A DNA stretch of 64,000 nt from Charina bottae (GCA_023362775.1 JALMGJ010000008.1:35824501-35888500); one strand, 5' to 3'. Shown: positions 40,156 to 52,149, counted from the first letter of the stretch. Notes: generated from the letters alone by a model not told the origin. Program-made: numbers and translations.

Positions 40156-41367
40156 ATCCTAATTTAAACTTAGTCTATATTTAAACTATAATTATGCCAT
40201 AATCTACATCTTCCTACATATTTACCTATTTAACAAATTTTTATATCTATTTATTCCCCTAATACATAACCTAACAACAATTCTCAATAATATTCACACT
40301 AGTAATTATAAAAATAAATCATCCTATAATAGTATTAATTCTAATTCAAACTCAACATCCCATCCTTCATATAACTCCCTAAAATTTTTTTCTAGTTTTC
40401 AAATACTCTATAACATCAATTTATATTTATATCACTAATTTTATAACCTTTTATCTATGATTAAAATATCACATTTTTATACATCCATACAGTCTCTCAT
40501 ATTAATTTTTAACATTTAATATTCCCAACAGTTATATTACTAATAGTACTTTTACAAACTCAGTATCCAGTTAAAATCCATGGTTTCCATGCCTTTATAT
40601 CCCACATAGTGTTAAGTCTCCTATTCAAGTTATGCCAAAATCATAATATGTAGCCTATTTTGTTCTGTGTCTCGTGTAAAATGTCAGAACCCATATTTCA
40701 CAATATCTATCAAATTGCATGTTCAGTCTTTCTCCTAACCTCAACTGCCCCAATATGTTTGTTCCAAAATTATAGTGTATAGCCTGTTTTGTTATCTGTC
40801 TTATGTAGAGTGTAAGAATGTTTTTTTTGAACCAATGTGTTTGAAATTCCCCCTTCTTGCCTCTCCTCTATATCAAATTTTTTTTCTTCTGCTTCCATTT
40901 CTATCTTTTGTTCCTTTTGTTCCTGATTTTGCAAAAATTAAATTTCCAGTGATTTCTTAATTTCCGAGAGGGCTTCACAAATCTCCACCTTAAATTCTTG
41001 AATTGCTGTTAAGGTTGCTGTGAAAAAACCCATTATTACCCACCCCCTCTTTGTTCTCAGGCTTCAGCAATGGCCGTTCTAGCCAAAACAAATAAATAGT
41101 CAGCTGATCTGTTCATGGAAAATTACCGGCAGAGCCCATTAAGTAAAAAGTTTTTTAAAATAAAGGAAGAAAAATTTCGATAATCAAAAATAAGCAAAAA
41201 GGCAGTATTTCAAACAGTTTATAAAAGGAGAAAGAGAGGCTAAATTTCTACCATTATAAAAAGGAAAGAAAAAGAAAAAGAAAAAGAAAAACCCAGTTCA
41301 ATAGTTAATCCAGCAAAATATATTCAAAAGATATTTAATATAAACTATTATACTTCCAACTGTATTC

Positions 41368-41595
41368 TGTAGATGCAGAAATAACACGCCGAGGCCAGGA
41401 ATCTAGTCTCTAGTGTTTATTGCATACCTACAAGCAGAAATCCTGCTAAACTAACAGTGCCTGAAGATTCCCAAGTATATCAGCTCAACCTAGGGTGGAG
41501 CTTTCTTCTGACGTTTGGGGAAATAGGCTAGGCTCTCTGAGCTGCGTGCTCGCTTCTTATCCAGTGCTCCGCCCTCCTCTCTGCTTCCCCTGACA
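41368..41595 (-). mobile_element. Solo-LTR-like element
   Basis: Minus-strand sense starts TGTCAGGGGAAG and ends GCATCTACA. AATAAA is at 41,416-41,421, followed by CACTAGAG and CTCGGCGTGTT, the same order as the insertion at 19.7 kb. No internal region. No clear TSD. It lies inside the L1-type element. Confidence 0.6.
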
Positions 41596-42291
41596 GATAG
41601 GTTAGAAAGATAAAAAATAAAAAATAAAAAATCCAAGCATTACTATGCTTCAAACATAAAATCCGTTATATTTCCACCTTAATTGTTATAGCAAAGAAAG
41701 TACAAAATTTGCCAACATTTTGTGCAAAGTCCAAAGATAGACCTTAGATGATAAAACAATCCAATCTAAAAAAAAATAAAATAAAGTGATCTAAAAGCCA
41801 GCTTAGCTCTAACTTACGATTCCCTGAAAGAGCTTGATGTTTTCTCAGGTAGTTTCACTGTCTCCAACCCCCTGCTCTCTCCGTAGCAGAAAACTACAAA
41901 AAAAAAAAAAAAAGCAGGAGGGGGCAGTTCCAACGACCCTGTGAGTAATCTTCTGGTTCTCCCCTCTCCAGGGAGGAAACTTCAGTGGTCTTATAATTTC
42001 TATAGACCACCGCAAACAGGGAAAAGCTAGCCAGGTCTTCAGCACTCTGAAAAATCTGACTTGTCGAGCTGGCAGCTGACTCGGAGTGATTGGACATCTT
42101 GTTTATGATTTTTAATAGCTATCATTTCTCAAAAAGAATTACATACAATTTTTTGTGTCCAAACAAATAGAAAAACCACTGTATTAAATTTCTCCAAAGA
42201 GAGAATAAATTTCATGGTTTCTTGGGCTGAGCCTTTTCTATTTTATTATTTGATTTACGCTTAGAACTTTTAGCATATGAGATAGGCAGAG

Positions 42292-42446
42292 TAGGTAGGT
42301 AGGTAGGTAGGTAGGCAGGTAAATTTTATTGCAGTCTTAGATAAGGTTCTATGTACATAATACAAAATAACAATTGAAAGAAGTTAAAAGAGTTAAAAAG
42401 AAGAGGAGAGGAGAGGAGAGGAGAGGAGAGGAGAGGAGAGGAGAGG
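42292..42446 (+). repeat. (GTAG)n and (GGAGA)n microsatellites
   Basis: GTAG units at about 42,292-42,316 and GGAGA units at about 42,404-42,446. The second adjoins the 3' side of the LINE fragment below and may derive from its tail. Confidence 0.9.
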
Positions 42447-42459
42447 AAAGGGAGAAATT

Positions 42460-43070
42460 TTAAAGGTGTCTAAGAAATGTAACTTTATTGGACAATATTT
42501 GCTGCATCACTCTCATGGCAGTGAGGCAAAATTTGGCTACATTGTCGGTAATAATGGTCTTATGATCTATTAGAAGATAGGAGATGTACCAGTGATCATC
42601 TGTCCCTGGGAATTCTTTTATGAGGGGCAGAATTAGTGCATCACACAGGTTCAGGTAGAAATTACAGTGCAACAGGATATGCTGCACAACTTCTATGGCA
42701 TGGGATTCCAGGCCAAAGTCATTCACAGAAAGGAAATTTTTGGTATTTACATTGAATCTAGCCAGAGCAAATACTCTGCAAAGTCTATTGTTTACTAAGG
42801 ATTGGCAATAATCAGCTGGCTTGATAGGCAGAATGATCAGATCCATGGTTTCATGCTTGCTGTATTAAAAAAAAAAGTCATCAACGTATTGGTATGAACT
42901 GATAAACCTGAGTTTTCTAAGCCAGATTTAACAAAATCAATTGATGGCTTTAGAGTCCTTTCTGGGCATAATATTAATTGGTCTAAATGAGAATGGATGC
43001 TTTTGAGGGTTATCAATTTATTAAAATCAATTTTATGGGTAGTTTCAGTGGTGCTTAAAGACAACGACTT
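42460..43070 (-). mobile_element. Probable LINE C-terminal fragment (unassigned clade)
   Basis: Two minus-strand frames (42,837-43,064 and 42,460-42,846) join end to end. The latter contains NRLCRVFALARFNV, then HILLHCNFYLNLCDALILPL and DNVAKFCLTAMRVMQQI. A LARFN block followed by a VxHxLLHC zinc-finger-like motif and a VAKFC end resembles the zf-RVT C-terminus of some LINEs. RT motifs are absent. Confidence 0.45.
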
Positions 43071-43474
43071 ATTTGTACTATGCTTGGTGGACGGTTTCCT
43101 GCCAACAGATGACTTCTGCTGTTGTGTGTAGTAGCCTTATCCATAGTGACTATAAAAGTGTTTTTGTTAGTGAATTTCAGCATTTTTATCCATCATTTAA
43201 CACTTCTACCCTTTTAAAATGAGAAAGGTTTTGTTGGATGGGGAAAAAAGGTAAAGATGATCAACTTATCAGTAGTACGGGTAAAAGGAATTCTAAGTCA
43301 AGAAAGTATGATAAGTTATGTATCTTTTAGTAAGTGTTAATAATTATTTCTTGACCAACCCTAACACCAGTAAAATCATTAAAGTTATTCATTGAGAGGA
43401 TCACACAAATTCTTTTATCATTTTAGAGGGATGTTGTATCACAAACCTGAGAACTCCTGCCTTCGATATATAAT

Positions 43475-43650
43475 CTTTTTCCTGGGGCATTTTAATGTAT
43501 TGTAAACTGGCTAGAGAATTTGATAATCGGTAATGTAATACATCTAATAAATACAGTACAATTCATTCATTCATTCATTCATTTGCTTGCTTGCTTGCTT
43601 ATTTATTCATGAAGCTTATATACTGCTTCAACCATAGAAGACTCTAAGTA
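43475..43650. mobile_element. Decayed LINE 3' tips and (CATT)n/(TTGC)n tract
   Basis: AATGTATTGTAAACTGGCTAGAG (43,493-43,515) and, after the tetranucleotide run (43,563-43,605), TTATATACTGCTTCAACCATAGAAGACTCTAAG resemble oppositely oriented L2/CR1 tips. Low information content. Confidence 0.35.
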
Positions 43651-45529
43651 TGTATAATTATTTTTCATTTGTTAGTGTTGTAACTGAACTACAATGGGAG
43701 CATACCTCCCATGCATTTCAATGAAGCCTGAACAGTTCTTGCTGGATTGCATTATAAGAAGCAATAGGAGATAGCAGAACAACCCAAGGTCAAAGCAAGA
43801 ATTGAACAGAGAATAGAATAATACAGGTCTAACTTCCTTCCAAAAACCTGAAAAAGTTATTTTACTCAACAAGATTATCTTCTTAAAAGTCTAAGCCTTG
43901 TTGTAGCATCTTTCTCTTCCACACAGACACTTATTACCTCCCCCCTGCCTTTTTTTTTTAAGTTTACATCATTTGGCTTTGATGGTGGTGCACATTCTCC
44001 TGTTATAAAACACAGTTCATGAATCCCTGGGGAAGTATCTGTCAAATTCATCTACTTGGTGATCATTTATACTTGTTGGCAGGCAGTATGTAACTGATCA
44101 TGCTGCAAACTGAAAACAGAGAGCTGACATAGTGTAGTATAGTAACTAAGAGCTTGGATTCAGATTCCACTTCCACTGTGACCTTACAGAAATATCCCTG
44201 AGTGAAAGATGTCATAGGCAATTCTTAGCACAGGTGGCCAACAGTGGCTGTGAGGGTCACATTTGATCCTCTGCCTGATTTCAAAAGTGTTCTGGAAGGG
44301 AGGGAGGGAAGGACGGACGGATGGACGGACCTTCTGGTTTTCTGGTAAAACAAGTGAGTAGAGATCTTGGTACCTTGGTATCCTTGGAGTTCCCAGATAC
44401 TTTTCCTATCCACTTACTAACCAGCAGTTACTTAGTTTTCTAGTTCAATGAAAAAGTCAGCTATTGCTGCCACCTAGCTAGGTGTGTGTGTGTGTGTGTG
44501 TGTATGTATATTCACACAGAGACACAACCCCCCCCCCCCCCCAAAATACATAAATGTACAAACACATTCTTTGGAGGAATAGCCAGTTAAAAATGAGAAA
44601 AGTAAATAAATAAAGACCTAGCTGTAATACAGTATATGAATAGCAACACTGACCCACCTATCAGAAGGTGTGGCATATAAAATTGTCAACATTCTAAAAT
44701 GCTATATAAATATTGAAATGTTCTTAAACAAAAACCTACATCTAGCCAAGCTGTTAATTTGGGGGTGGGGTGGGGAGGGATAATCTGCTTTTAGGTATCT
44801 GCAAACTCTCTCAGGGAGTACAGATTGTACACACAGTACTGATACACTAGATAAGAAAGAAGTGAGGCTACTTCTCACCCCAAACTAGTGATCTCTATCT
44901 ATTAGTTTATCTCATACTTTTCTAGCCATAGGAAACTTCAGGCTAGCTTGATGCCCAGTGTGAGGAACCAGGCTGGCAAGGTGGGAAGGTAGAAGCTTGG
45001 GACCAGATTGGACAATTTTGTAAACATTGACCTGATGTTGCCAGGCCTGCATAAGAAACCGACTGCAAGCAATCCATGATAAAGGGGTGGGAGAAATAAA
45101 CTCATGGTTTAACCTGGTGCCATAAATAAGTGTAGCCTTTGGAGAAGTTACTCTTTGTTGCATCTAAGGTTGCTTCTATTTGCAATAAATTATCTTATCT
45201 ACTCAAGAAGGGTTTTTTGTTTCCCTTGTATGGAAATAAGTATTGCCGTGGCCTTGGGGACAACCTTTGTATGCAGGGCTGAAGTCAGTTGATTCTAGGA
45301 TAAGTAGGAAATCCCTCTCTCTGTTTTATTTCCTCTTACTAATCTAAATGCTATTGTTCAGATATGGATGTTACTGTATTCTGTTGAAAAATACAATCAT
45401 GCTTGTTACTTGATGAATTAAAAATACAATAAACAAACAAACCCGTGAGGCATCAATTTTTAATTGTAATTATATGTAACGATTGCATGGGTTGCAATCT
45501 GCTGAGGCTGGAAGGGTCAAGATCAGAAA
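43651..45529. other. Unassigned DNA with simple repeats
   Basis: A (GT)n run (44,484-44,503), a C15 run (44,528-44,542) and a GGAC/GGAT run (about 44,310-44,332). The stretch 44,959-45,165 has an LTR-like look (TGTGAGGAACC start, CATAAATAAGTG) but no TSD, so it is not called. Confidence 0.45.
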
Positions 45530-45685
45530 ATATTATGGCTCTGTTCATATTGCATACTAAGTCATCAGTCAACAATAAACCACAGCTGGCTGGGTTTACA
45601 CTTAGTCTTGAAACCAATGGTTTATAAACCACATAGTCTGGGTTCATGCAATATGCTTAGCCAGAGTCAAGCCAACTGCATTATG
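45530..45685. repeat. Unclassified palindrome-rich repeat, copy C
   Basis: ACCACAGCTGGCTGGGTTTACAC, AACCAATGGTTTATAAACCAC and GGGTTCATGCAATATGCTTAGCC; same word set as the 12.4 and 13.3 kb copies. Confidence 0.4.
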
Positions 45686-45939
45686 GCTCAACATCCTGCT
45701 TTCGTAACATGAAAACATATTGCCAGAACAGAGAGAGAGAGAGAGGAAAAAAGTGTTCTGAGCAAAAATGGCTCAGAATTAGTCCAAGAGGATCCACTGC
45801 AAGAGGCAGGAAGCCCCATGTGCTTTGCCTTCCATGGCCCCTTCTTGGTGGCAGCAGGAGCACTGTCATGCATCTTCTGGCTGGACAGCCATCCAGCCAT
45901 CCATTAGTTATTGCTGTGAGGGAGTCTCAGAATGACATA

Positions 45940-46346
45940 CAGGTAGTCTTCACTTTACAACCATTCGTTTAGTGATGGTTCAGACTTATAACAGTGTTGG
46001 AAAAAACGACTTACGATCGGTTCTCACACTTATAACTGTTGCAGCATCCCTGCAGTCATGTGATCACAACCGGCTTGGCAACCGGTTTGCATTTATGACT
46101 GTCGCAGTGTCACATGGTCACATGATCGCTATTTTCGACCTTCCCAGCTGGCTTCTGGCAAGCAAAATCAGTGAGGAACCAGGTGATTCACTTAACGACC
46201 GTGTGGTTTGCTTAACGCCCGCAGTGATTCACTTAACGATCACTGCAAAACAAGGTCGTAAAATCAGGTCAGATTCGCTTAATGACCACCTTGCTTAGCG
46301 ACTGAAATTCCGGTCCCACTTGTGGTCGTTAAGTGAGGACTACCTG
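45940..46346. mobile_element. Tigger-like (Tc1/mariner-pogo) miniature transposon
   Basis: 407 bp with inverted ends CAGGTAGTCTTCACTT and AAGTGAGGACTACCTG, flanked by TA (45,938-45,939 and 46,347-46,348). The interior is full of CTTAACGACC / TTACGACC words, as in pogo/Tigger derivatives. No transposase frame. A frame read from it (45,972-46,298) is accidental. Confidence 0.8.
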
Positions 46347-46348
46347 TA

Positions 46349-47344
46349 CTGTGAGGGAGCTGTGGGAGCTGCCCATACAGACAGGCTCTGCAGTTGTCTC
46401 CTGGTCCATTGCATGAAGAAACCCTTCAGAACAGTGCATAGAGAGGAGCTGATCTGGGTAACCACCCGCTACAGATAGCTGCATATCTTAGGCCCAGTGA
46501 GGCTATTATCTGTGAAACTGATTGCTTAGTATGAACTTGCCAGGTATTAAAAGCAGCAGCAGAAATATTCTTAAAGACAACCATGTTGTCTGTGACCAGA
46601 AGGAGAGAGTCTTCTCCTGCATTTCTCCCAAGGTATGGCAGGAATAGAACGCTCTATTCTTAAAATCAATACTGCCACTATCAATAGGCCTGCCCAACAA
46701 TGCTGAGGTTGGTTGCATGCTGTTATCAGCATACATGAGCACATGATCGGAATGCAAGTCTGCAAAAGGGCAGCCATCCTGCTGGGGAGAGATCAAAACC
46801 AAGCCAGAAAATTTCTCATTAAGGTTGTTAGTTGAGAAGGCAGCTTTATATCTGGCCTGTCATTGTCAGCACTCCCCCCCCCTCTCCAATGATCTTAACT
46901 AGAACAGTAGCAAATTAGATGTCTTTCTTTTTCTGTCTCTTCTTTTCTGGAAATAAATTCTCCAAGTCATCAATCTCTCATCCTGGTAGCTTTGTATTTT
47001 TTCTGTGCATGAATGTATTCTTGCATATTACCATTTTCAGATTAGCTAATAAGGCAATACAATTTCACATATTTCTAAATGGGTCAGGCAACATCTGCAT
47101 TATGAAAGAAATCAATTTGCATAAATGTGAATGTTATTTAACATTGATGTAGTGCCATTTGCATATATTTATAATCTATGATCTTGTTGCTTTGGCTTAC
47201 TAGTGTGGGCTGTGTGCTCATGATGCTTTCATTTTCAGACAGCCTCTTCTTTGGCTCTTCTGCTGAGGAAACTGAAGTGGCCTCAGCTGTCTGGCTATCG
47301 ATACAGCCTCTTGTGATATGCCAAGACATTTTATAGGTGGCTTT
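46349..47344. other. Unassigned DNA
   Basis: No gene or repeat recognised. Confidence 0.4.
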
Positions 47345-47401
47345 GGACTTCCAGGGAAGAAATGGCAAACTGAAGACAGTAGAGCCAATGACCGTGGCAG
47401 A

Positions 47402-47433
47402 ATGAAGAGCCGGTAAGTAGACCGGCTCTTCAT
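47402..47433. repeat. Perfect short palindrome (13-bp arms, 6-nt loop)
   Basis: ATGAAGAGCCGGT (47,402-47,414), loop AAGTAG, then the exact complement (47,421-47,433). The related element at 36.4 kb has only an imperfect inverted repeat here. Confidence 0.9.
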
Positions 47434-47694
47434 AATCCCTCTCCAGACAAGGAGAGGACTTGAGGTCACCCACAAGTGCTCCAGGCAGTTGCACCTCATG
47501 AGGAGACCACAAGACAACAGTCTCTGGTGGGTTTAGAGCTCTGGGAGATGAGAGAATAGCCATCTTGCTCAAACCACAGTCAGCGCCTTCAAAACTGGGT
47601 TTGCATACTTCCTTTTCTATTCACTTTCGGAAATTGCTTGTTAACTGCTTTTCAGCTGTTAGGAATCTTTGGGTTTACAAGTTTTACAGCACCA

Positions 47695-47955
47695 TGTAAT
47701 GGGATGTGGGCATGACCTTGGGAGAGCGGGCTCAGAGACACTGCCTAGGAAACGGTCAGATAAGAGATGACATAGCCCGCAGCTGATAAGTGAGTGGAGC
47801 AAGAAGCTCAGAAGAGACCCTCTCTAATTTCTCAGGGTGTAAAGGAAATTACTGTACTTTCAGACTTGCAAGGTTCTGTTAATGTAACCTTACAGTAAAC
47901 TAGAATTAGCTGATCTGATTGTGTTTCCTGTCTGGTCTACCTGGTAAGGCTGACA
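47695..47955. mobile_element. Solo LTR inserted in the L1-type 5' region
   Basis: 261 bp absent from the homologous 36.4 kb element (between ...ACACC and GGGTGAG). It starts TGTAATGGGATG and ends GGCTGACA. The TSD is cacca (47,690-47,694) / caccg (47,956-47,960), 4 of 5 identical. TG...CA ends plus a 5-bp TSD support a solo LTR. Not evidently the same family as the 19.7 and 41.4 kb copies. Confidence 0.75.
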
Positions 47956-48125
47956 CACCGGGTGAGTTTCCTTCAATCCTTAGCAAAAGAAGTTTTAAAT
48001 ACAAGTTTAAGGACTTAATTTTTTTTTTTCTGGAATAAACAGCAAAAGGCTGATTAAAACTTTGATTTTAGAAAGTTACAAATGGACTAAGGGTCCAGAT
48101 AAATTTGAAATAAGATTCTGGAATT

Positions 48126-49268
48126 ATTTATAAAGAATCCTTCCCATGGGAAAATGCTTTTGTTTTGAATTCTTTTATTTAAAAAAACCATAATAAGGTA
48201 AGAAAATTTAAAATTTTTAAAAACTTTGAGAAGGCCAGAATAAGAGGTAGGTTGAGAAACCTCTCTGAGTACACTAGAGTCCTTTTAAATTCCTATCTAA
48301 ATCCTTGTCCAATGCATCATATGGTTTGTTGTTCCCTTTCCCCTTGAAAGTGTAGCTGACTGCTTTTTTTCTGGCAGTACTCCTGTGCCATTAACATATT
48401 GGTAAAAAAGCAGAAACTTAACCACTTAAGATTTTACTACTTAAAAATGTAACTTTTACATGCAACACATTTTTAAAAAGGGGTGGGCCTTTGATAACAT
48501 GATGACTTATTTGAACCCTCTGTGAATGCATTTGAAAAGTAGTATACATAAGCAGTTTTAAATTACATTTAAATTAAATTAATTTTAAGACAGCTAGGAT
48601 ATCAGAAATATAAACTCCAAATGTACACTTGGATTCACCCATTAATTACTTCCAATTAGCCCTTTTGATAAGCAGAAGAACAGAGAAGCCATATTCAGCT
48701 CATAATACAATGGGTTTTTACCTTAAGAAATATATATACACCAACAAAAGAATCAAATATCAAACATATCAATATCAAATATACTTGTTTTTTTTCCATA
48801 ACAGAAGTTAATATTTTCTCCCTTCATATCTTTTCCTTTTTTCTTGATAAAACCATTGCTTATCTTCTCAGACATCCATACTGTGTTGGAAAGGGGAGAT
48901 GGAATGCAGATTTTAAAGGAAGTATAAAACTGATGTACTGCATGTCATTTCTCTTGACTACTCTAACATTTTCTTTATTCAGTGTTTTTTATGCTTGCTA
49001 ATCCATTCTTTTCTTTCTCTTAAAGTCTCCTGTTGACATCCTAACACCACTGTTTGCTTTATGAATGCCATTCTATTGTATTATTAGCAGTATTAAGTAG
49101 GCAATAAAATGTCTTTTAATCTTAAAAATGTAATATTTCAAAAATATTTCTATAGGAATGAACAAAAAAGTATGCAATTTGTGCAATATTAATTGAAATG
49201 AATGAAGAAATATGAATTTAATTGTTGACATTTGCCAGTTTCATTATAAAATAAACTCCAGATGCATA
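48126..49268. other. Unassigned AT-rich DNA
   Basis: Nothing recognised. Confidence 0.4.
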
Positions 49269-49276
49269 CATTATTA

Positions 49277-49570
49277 CAGAGCTTTCCAAACTTTTCATGT
49301 TGGTGACACACTTTTTAGACATGCATCATTTCGCGACACACTCTTACAGCAGGGCATCATTTCGCGACACACTCTTACAGCAGGGCACAAGGCAGGCACT
49401 AGGACCTGCGCGGAATCACAGCAGGTTTGGAGGCAGCAAGGCACAAGGCAGGCACTAGGACCTGCACGGAATCCTGGCAGGGCAGGTTTGGAGGCAGCAG
49501 CAGCTGCGACACACCCAGACACTGCAGCCAACACACTAATGTGTCCCGACACACAGTTTGGAAAGCTCTG
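49277..49570. mobile_element. hAT-type miniature transposon, copy 3
   Basis: 294 bp, CAGAGCTTTCCAAACTTTT ... GTTTGGAAAGCTCTG, with a perfect 8-bp TSD cattatta (49,269-49,276 and 49,571-49,578). The inside carries two tandem duplications: ATTTCGCGACACACTCTTACAGCAGGGCA-type units (about 49,327-49,385) and a roughly 60-bp AAGGCAGGCACTAGGACCTG unit (about 49,388-49,495). No transposase. Confidence 0.9.
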
Positions 49571-49578
49571 CATTATTA

Positions 49579-51028
49579 TATGAAAAAAACGAAAGATTAC
49601 TAGAAAGGTGTATCAGAGCAGAAACACATCAAGTCCCATCCTTGATCCCAGATTGCTTCACCTACTAAATATTACCATGCCAAAATAAAAAAGGAGGAAT
49701 TACAAATATCAGAATCCCAAAAGAGTGCTAGTGATTAAGGTCAAAAACCCATCTAGTTCAGCAGCCAGTGACATACATTCCAGAAGCTTACAAGCCTGTC
49801 TCTCTTCCAGCAGCTGGAATTTAAGATACATCTCTTTATAATAACTGTAATTCAGGAGATAAATGCAAGAGATAGGATACAGACATACCTTTTCCCAACT
49901 TGGCACCCAACAGCTTGTTTCAATTGTCCTGCTTCGTGGCAGTTATTATCCCAACACAGCTGCAGAGGACCAAGTTGCAAAGGGTGATACAAGATCATGA
50001 TCCTGGAAATCTGTTTGCCCCATTGACGCAGCTAAGAAATGGGAAGATTTATTCACACACACGTCCCTTCATTTCCCATGATTTGATAAGTCACAATTAG
50101 ATCTGTGAGCTCTCTCAGTTCAGAAGCATAGTGGAGTGTCGATATTGATAAGGTGAAAGTTCTACCCATGGTTTGGTCAATAGTGACTCATTTGCATAAG
50201 TATTGTGATCACAAAAGTATAGAAAGCTACCTTCTGATTAGCATTGACTTTCCAAAGTCTCAGAAGGTTTTCCTGCTCCTGAAGCCAAGGTATATTGGAT
50301 TGGGACCAGGGCAATCCAGATTCAAGGCCATCCTAAAAAGGAAAGGTCACTGAACATACCCAACATACTCCATAGAGTGGTTGTGAGGCAAATAGGAAGT
50401 GGGAGTGCAGGTACACTACCATGAGTTTCTGAACAAAGGGCAGGATATAAGCCTAACAGTCATAAAAAGTTGGTGAGGTATGGTTCTTCCCCTAAGAATT
50501 AATCAGTCAAGTGACAAACAAGTTCAGGTAAATCAGCCCTGCAATATTAAGTGATTTGTATCTAAGAATGAACTATCCGAGATCTATCACCATAAACAGA
50601 AATTTCATATCACAGAAATGCTGTTCTTCAGTTCAGCCTGTCCATCCAGTGGGTGGACAGTACTGGGCAATATGCTATTAGCTTTTGAAAGGCAAAACAA
50701 GTATATATTCTTAGGTTTATGTCCTATGGTAGAATAGGATCAAATCTTTAGAAGCAGGGTCTGAGTGACATATGCATTGTTCAGCATCAAATGATGATAT
50801 GTATGTATGACTGAACCTTAATCCAATTCAGGATGGGCTCCTCCGAAGCAACTGGATGGCTTCTATGGTATATTAGATTAGCATTATTCACAGCACTCTT
50901 CATTAACAATATAGCTACAATTAGCAGATCAGTGTATTTCTGTGGGCATCTGTAAAAGAGGGCAAGGGATGGCAAGTAATAGAATGTGTGCCATGATGTT
51001 ACAATGCAAACTCCAGTCCTAACATACT
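49579..51028. other. Unassigned DNA
   Basis: No gene or repeat recognised. Confidence 0.4.
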
Positions 51029-51279
51029 GGAACAATCAAACAGCACAATATACCCTAATCAAGGAACTATTAACTCAGTCAATCAACCGAGCAGCAAACA
51101 ACAGCCCAATCAAGGAACCACCAAGGAGAGAACAACACCTCCCCCAACTCAAGCAGGACAAGCCATGGTATATAAACAGAGAGCAAGTCCCACTCCCTTT
51201 TCGCACTGAAGATGTTGCCTAGCCTGGCAATGAAACATCTGCAAGAAAACAAGGCTCAGAGAGCACCAAGGACTCCACA
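51029..51279 (+). mobile_element. Penelope-like element 3' end, second copy
   Basis: Corresponds to 26,323-26,574: CAATCAAACAGCACAATA, CAAGGAACTATTAACTCAGTC, TATATAAACAGAGAGCAAGTC (TATA at 51,169-51,176), GATGTTGCCTAGCCTGGCAATG and the end GGACTCCAC. The GIY-YIG part is cut off. The tail frame (to 51,222) ends FPFRTEDVA-like, as in the other copy. Confidence 0.85.
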
Positions 51280-52146
51280 GTTCAACTCTGAGCTACAAAT
51301 GTTCTCTTTGATTGATACTGGCATTGGCATGTGATATCACAGTTCAAATATGCAAGGGCAGAGCTTGTGCTGTGACATCATTATGCACATTTTGTCATTT
51401 TAACATCATCACGGCTAGCTCCAGACACTTACAGAGATAATCCCAAACCATATGATTTTTCAATAAAAGCAGTTCTCAATATCTACCAGCAGCCACATAC
51501 TATACATAAATGACCTGCTCTTAAAGCAAGCCAAAAATCATAAATGGCTGGAAACGCCAGCTATATGTAAGAATTTTATTGCAAATGGGCAATTTTGAAT
51601 GTCCATATTTGTAGTTAAACTATTAATATGGAATACAGATGGAAAGGAAAAAGTTTTACTTTTTCAAAAGCGGAGATAGGCCACTGTAATAGTAATCTTT
51701 GAAACAATGCTCAAATATTAGTAATGTTTGAAACAGGTTGCCACAGTTTCAAACATTATGGCAATTCACCTCAAATGTCCAAGGTCCATGTTCAGTGGTT
51801 ATTTTATATTTCTTTCTAAATGTATTGTCAGTTAAGAATACAATAACTGTTTACTCATAGGATCATAAATTTGTGTCATCCCTTTAGATTAGTCATATTA
51901 ATTGGGACATAATCTTTAATTTCAGTTTTAGCAACTGAATATACCAATTAGAGGTGAAAACATGAAGAAAGTTCCTCTAATTTTCATTCATCCATAATTG
52001 TGTGCTGCATTTACATTTGTTCTGTGGCTTGATTAATTAATAGAATACAGACAGCAGACATGAAATATTTTAAAGTGGCTTAAGTCTACATTAAAAAACC
52101 TACCACTAGAAAATTAGAATACAGGGTAAAAAGGATGTAGTAATTT

Positions 52147-52149
<3 letters not shown>
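51280..52149. other. Unassigned AT-rich DNA
   Basis: Nothing recognised. Confidence 0.4.

Larger units (their letters stand above)
39434..42086 (-). mobile_element. L1-type element, 2.65 kb, with 14-bp TSD and nested insertions
   Basis: Perfect direct repeats tgattggacatctt flank it (39,420-39,433 and 42,087-42,100). On the minus strand it starts with a GC-richer 5' UTR-like region (about 41,820-42,086), runs through long AT-rich DNA and ends AATAAAATTTATAAAAAAAAG. No ORF1 or ORF2 motif is found, so it is non-autonomous or heavily deleted. It contains a zinc-finger LINE end (39,945-40,155), a solo-LTR-like element (41,368-41,595) and an A15 tract near 41,898. Confidence 0.7.
47345..48125 (+). 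mobile_element. L1-type 5' region, interrupted by a solo LTR
   Basis: Homologous to 36,357-36,900: GACTTCCAGGGAAGAAATGGC start, CTCTCCAGACAAGGAGAGGA, ATAGCCATCTTGCTC, GAAATTGCTTGTTAACTGCTTTT, then GGTGAGTTTCCTTCAATCCTTAG and GGAATAAACAGCAAAA. Homology ends near 48,125. The GGTGAG motif could be a splice donor in the 5' UTR (speculative). No coding region is left. Confidence 0.65.

Noticed and set aside
44959..45165. A possible further solo LTR (TGTGAGGAACC ... TTGTTGCA)
   Set aside because: No TSD, no homologous second copy in the window and no clear polyadenylation signal position.
45972..46298. A 108-codon protein
   Set aside because: It is read entirely from the Tigger-like miniature transposon and has no transposase motif.
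46506..46802. A reverse transcriptase trace (LMYADN) on the minus strand
   Set aside because: Only the four-residue echo exists; no other RT motif surrounds it.
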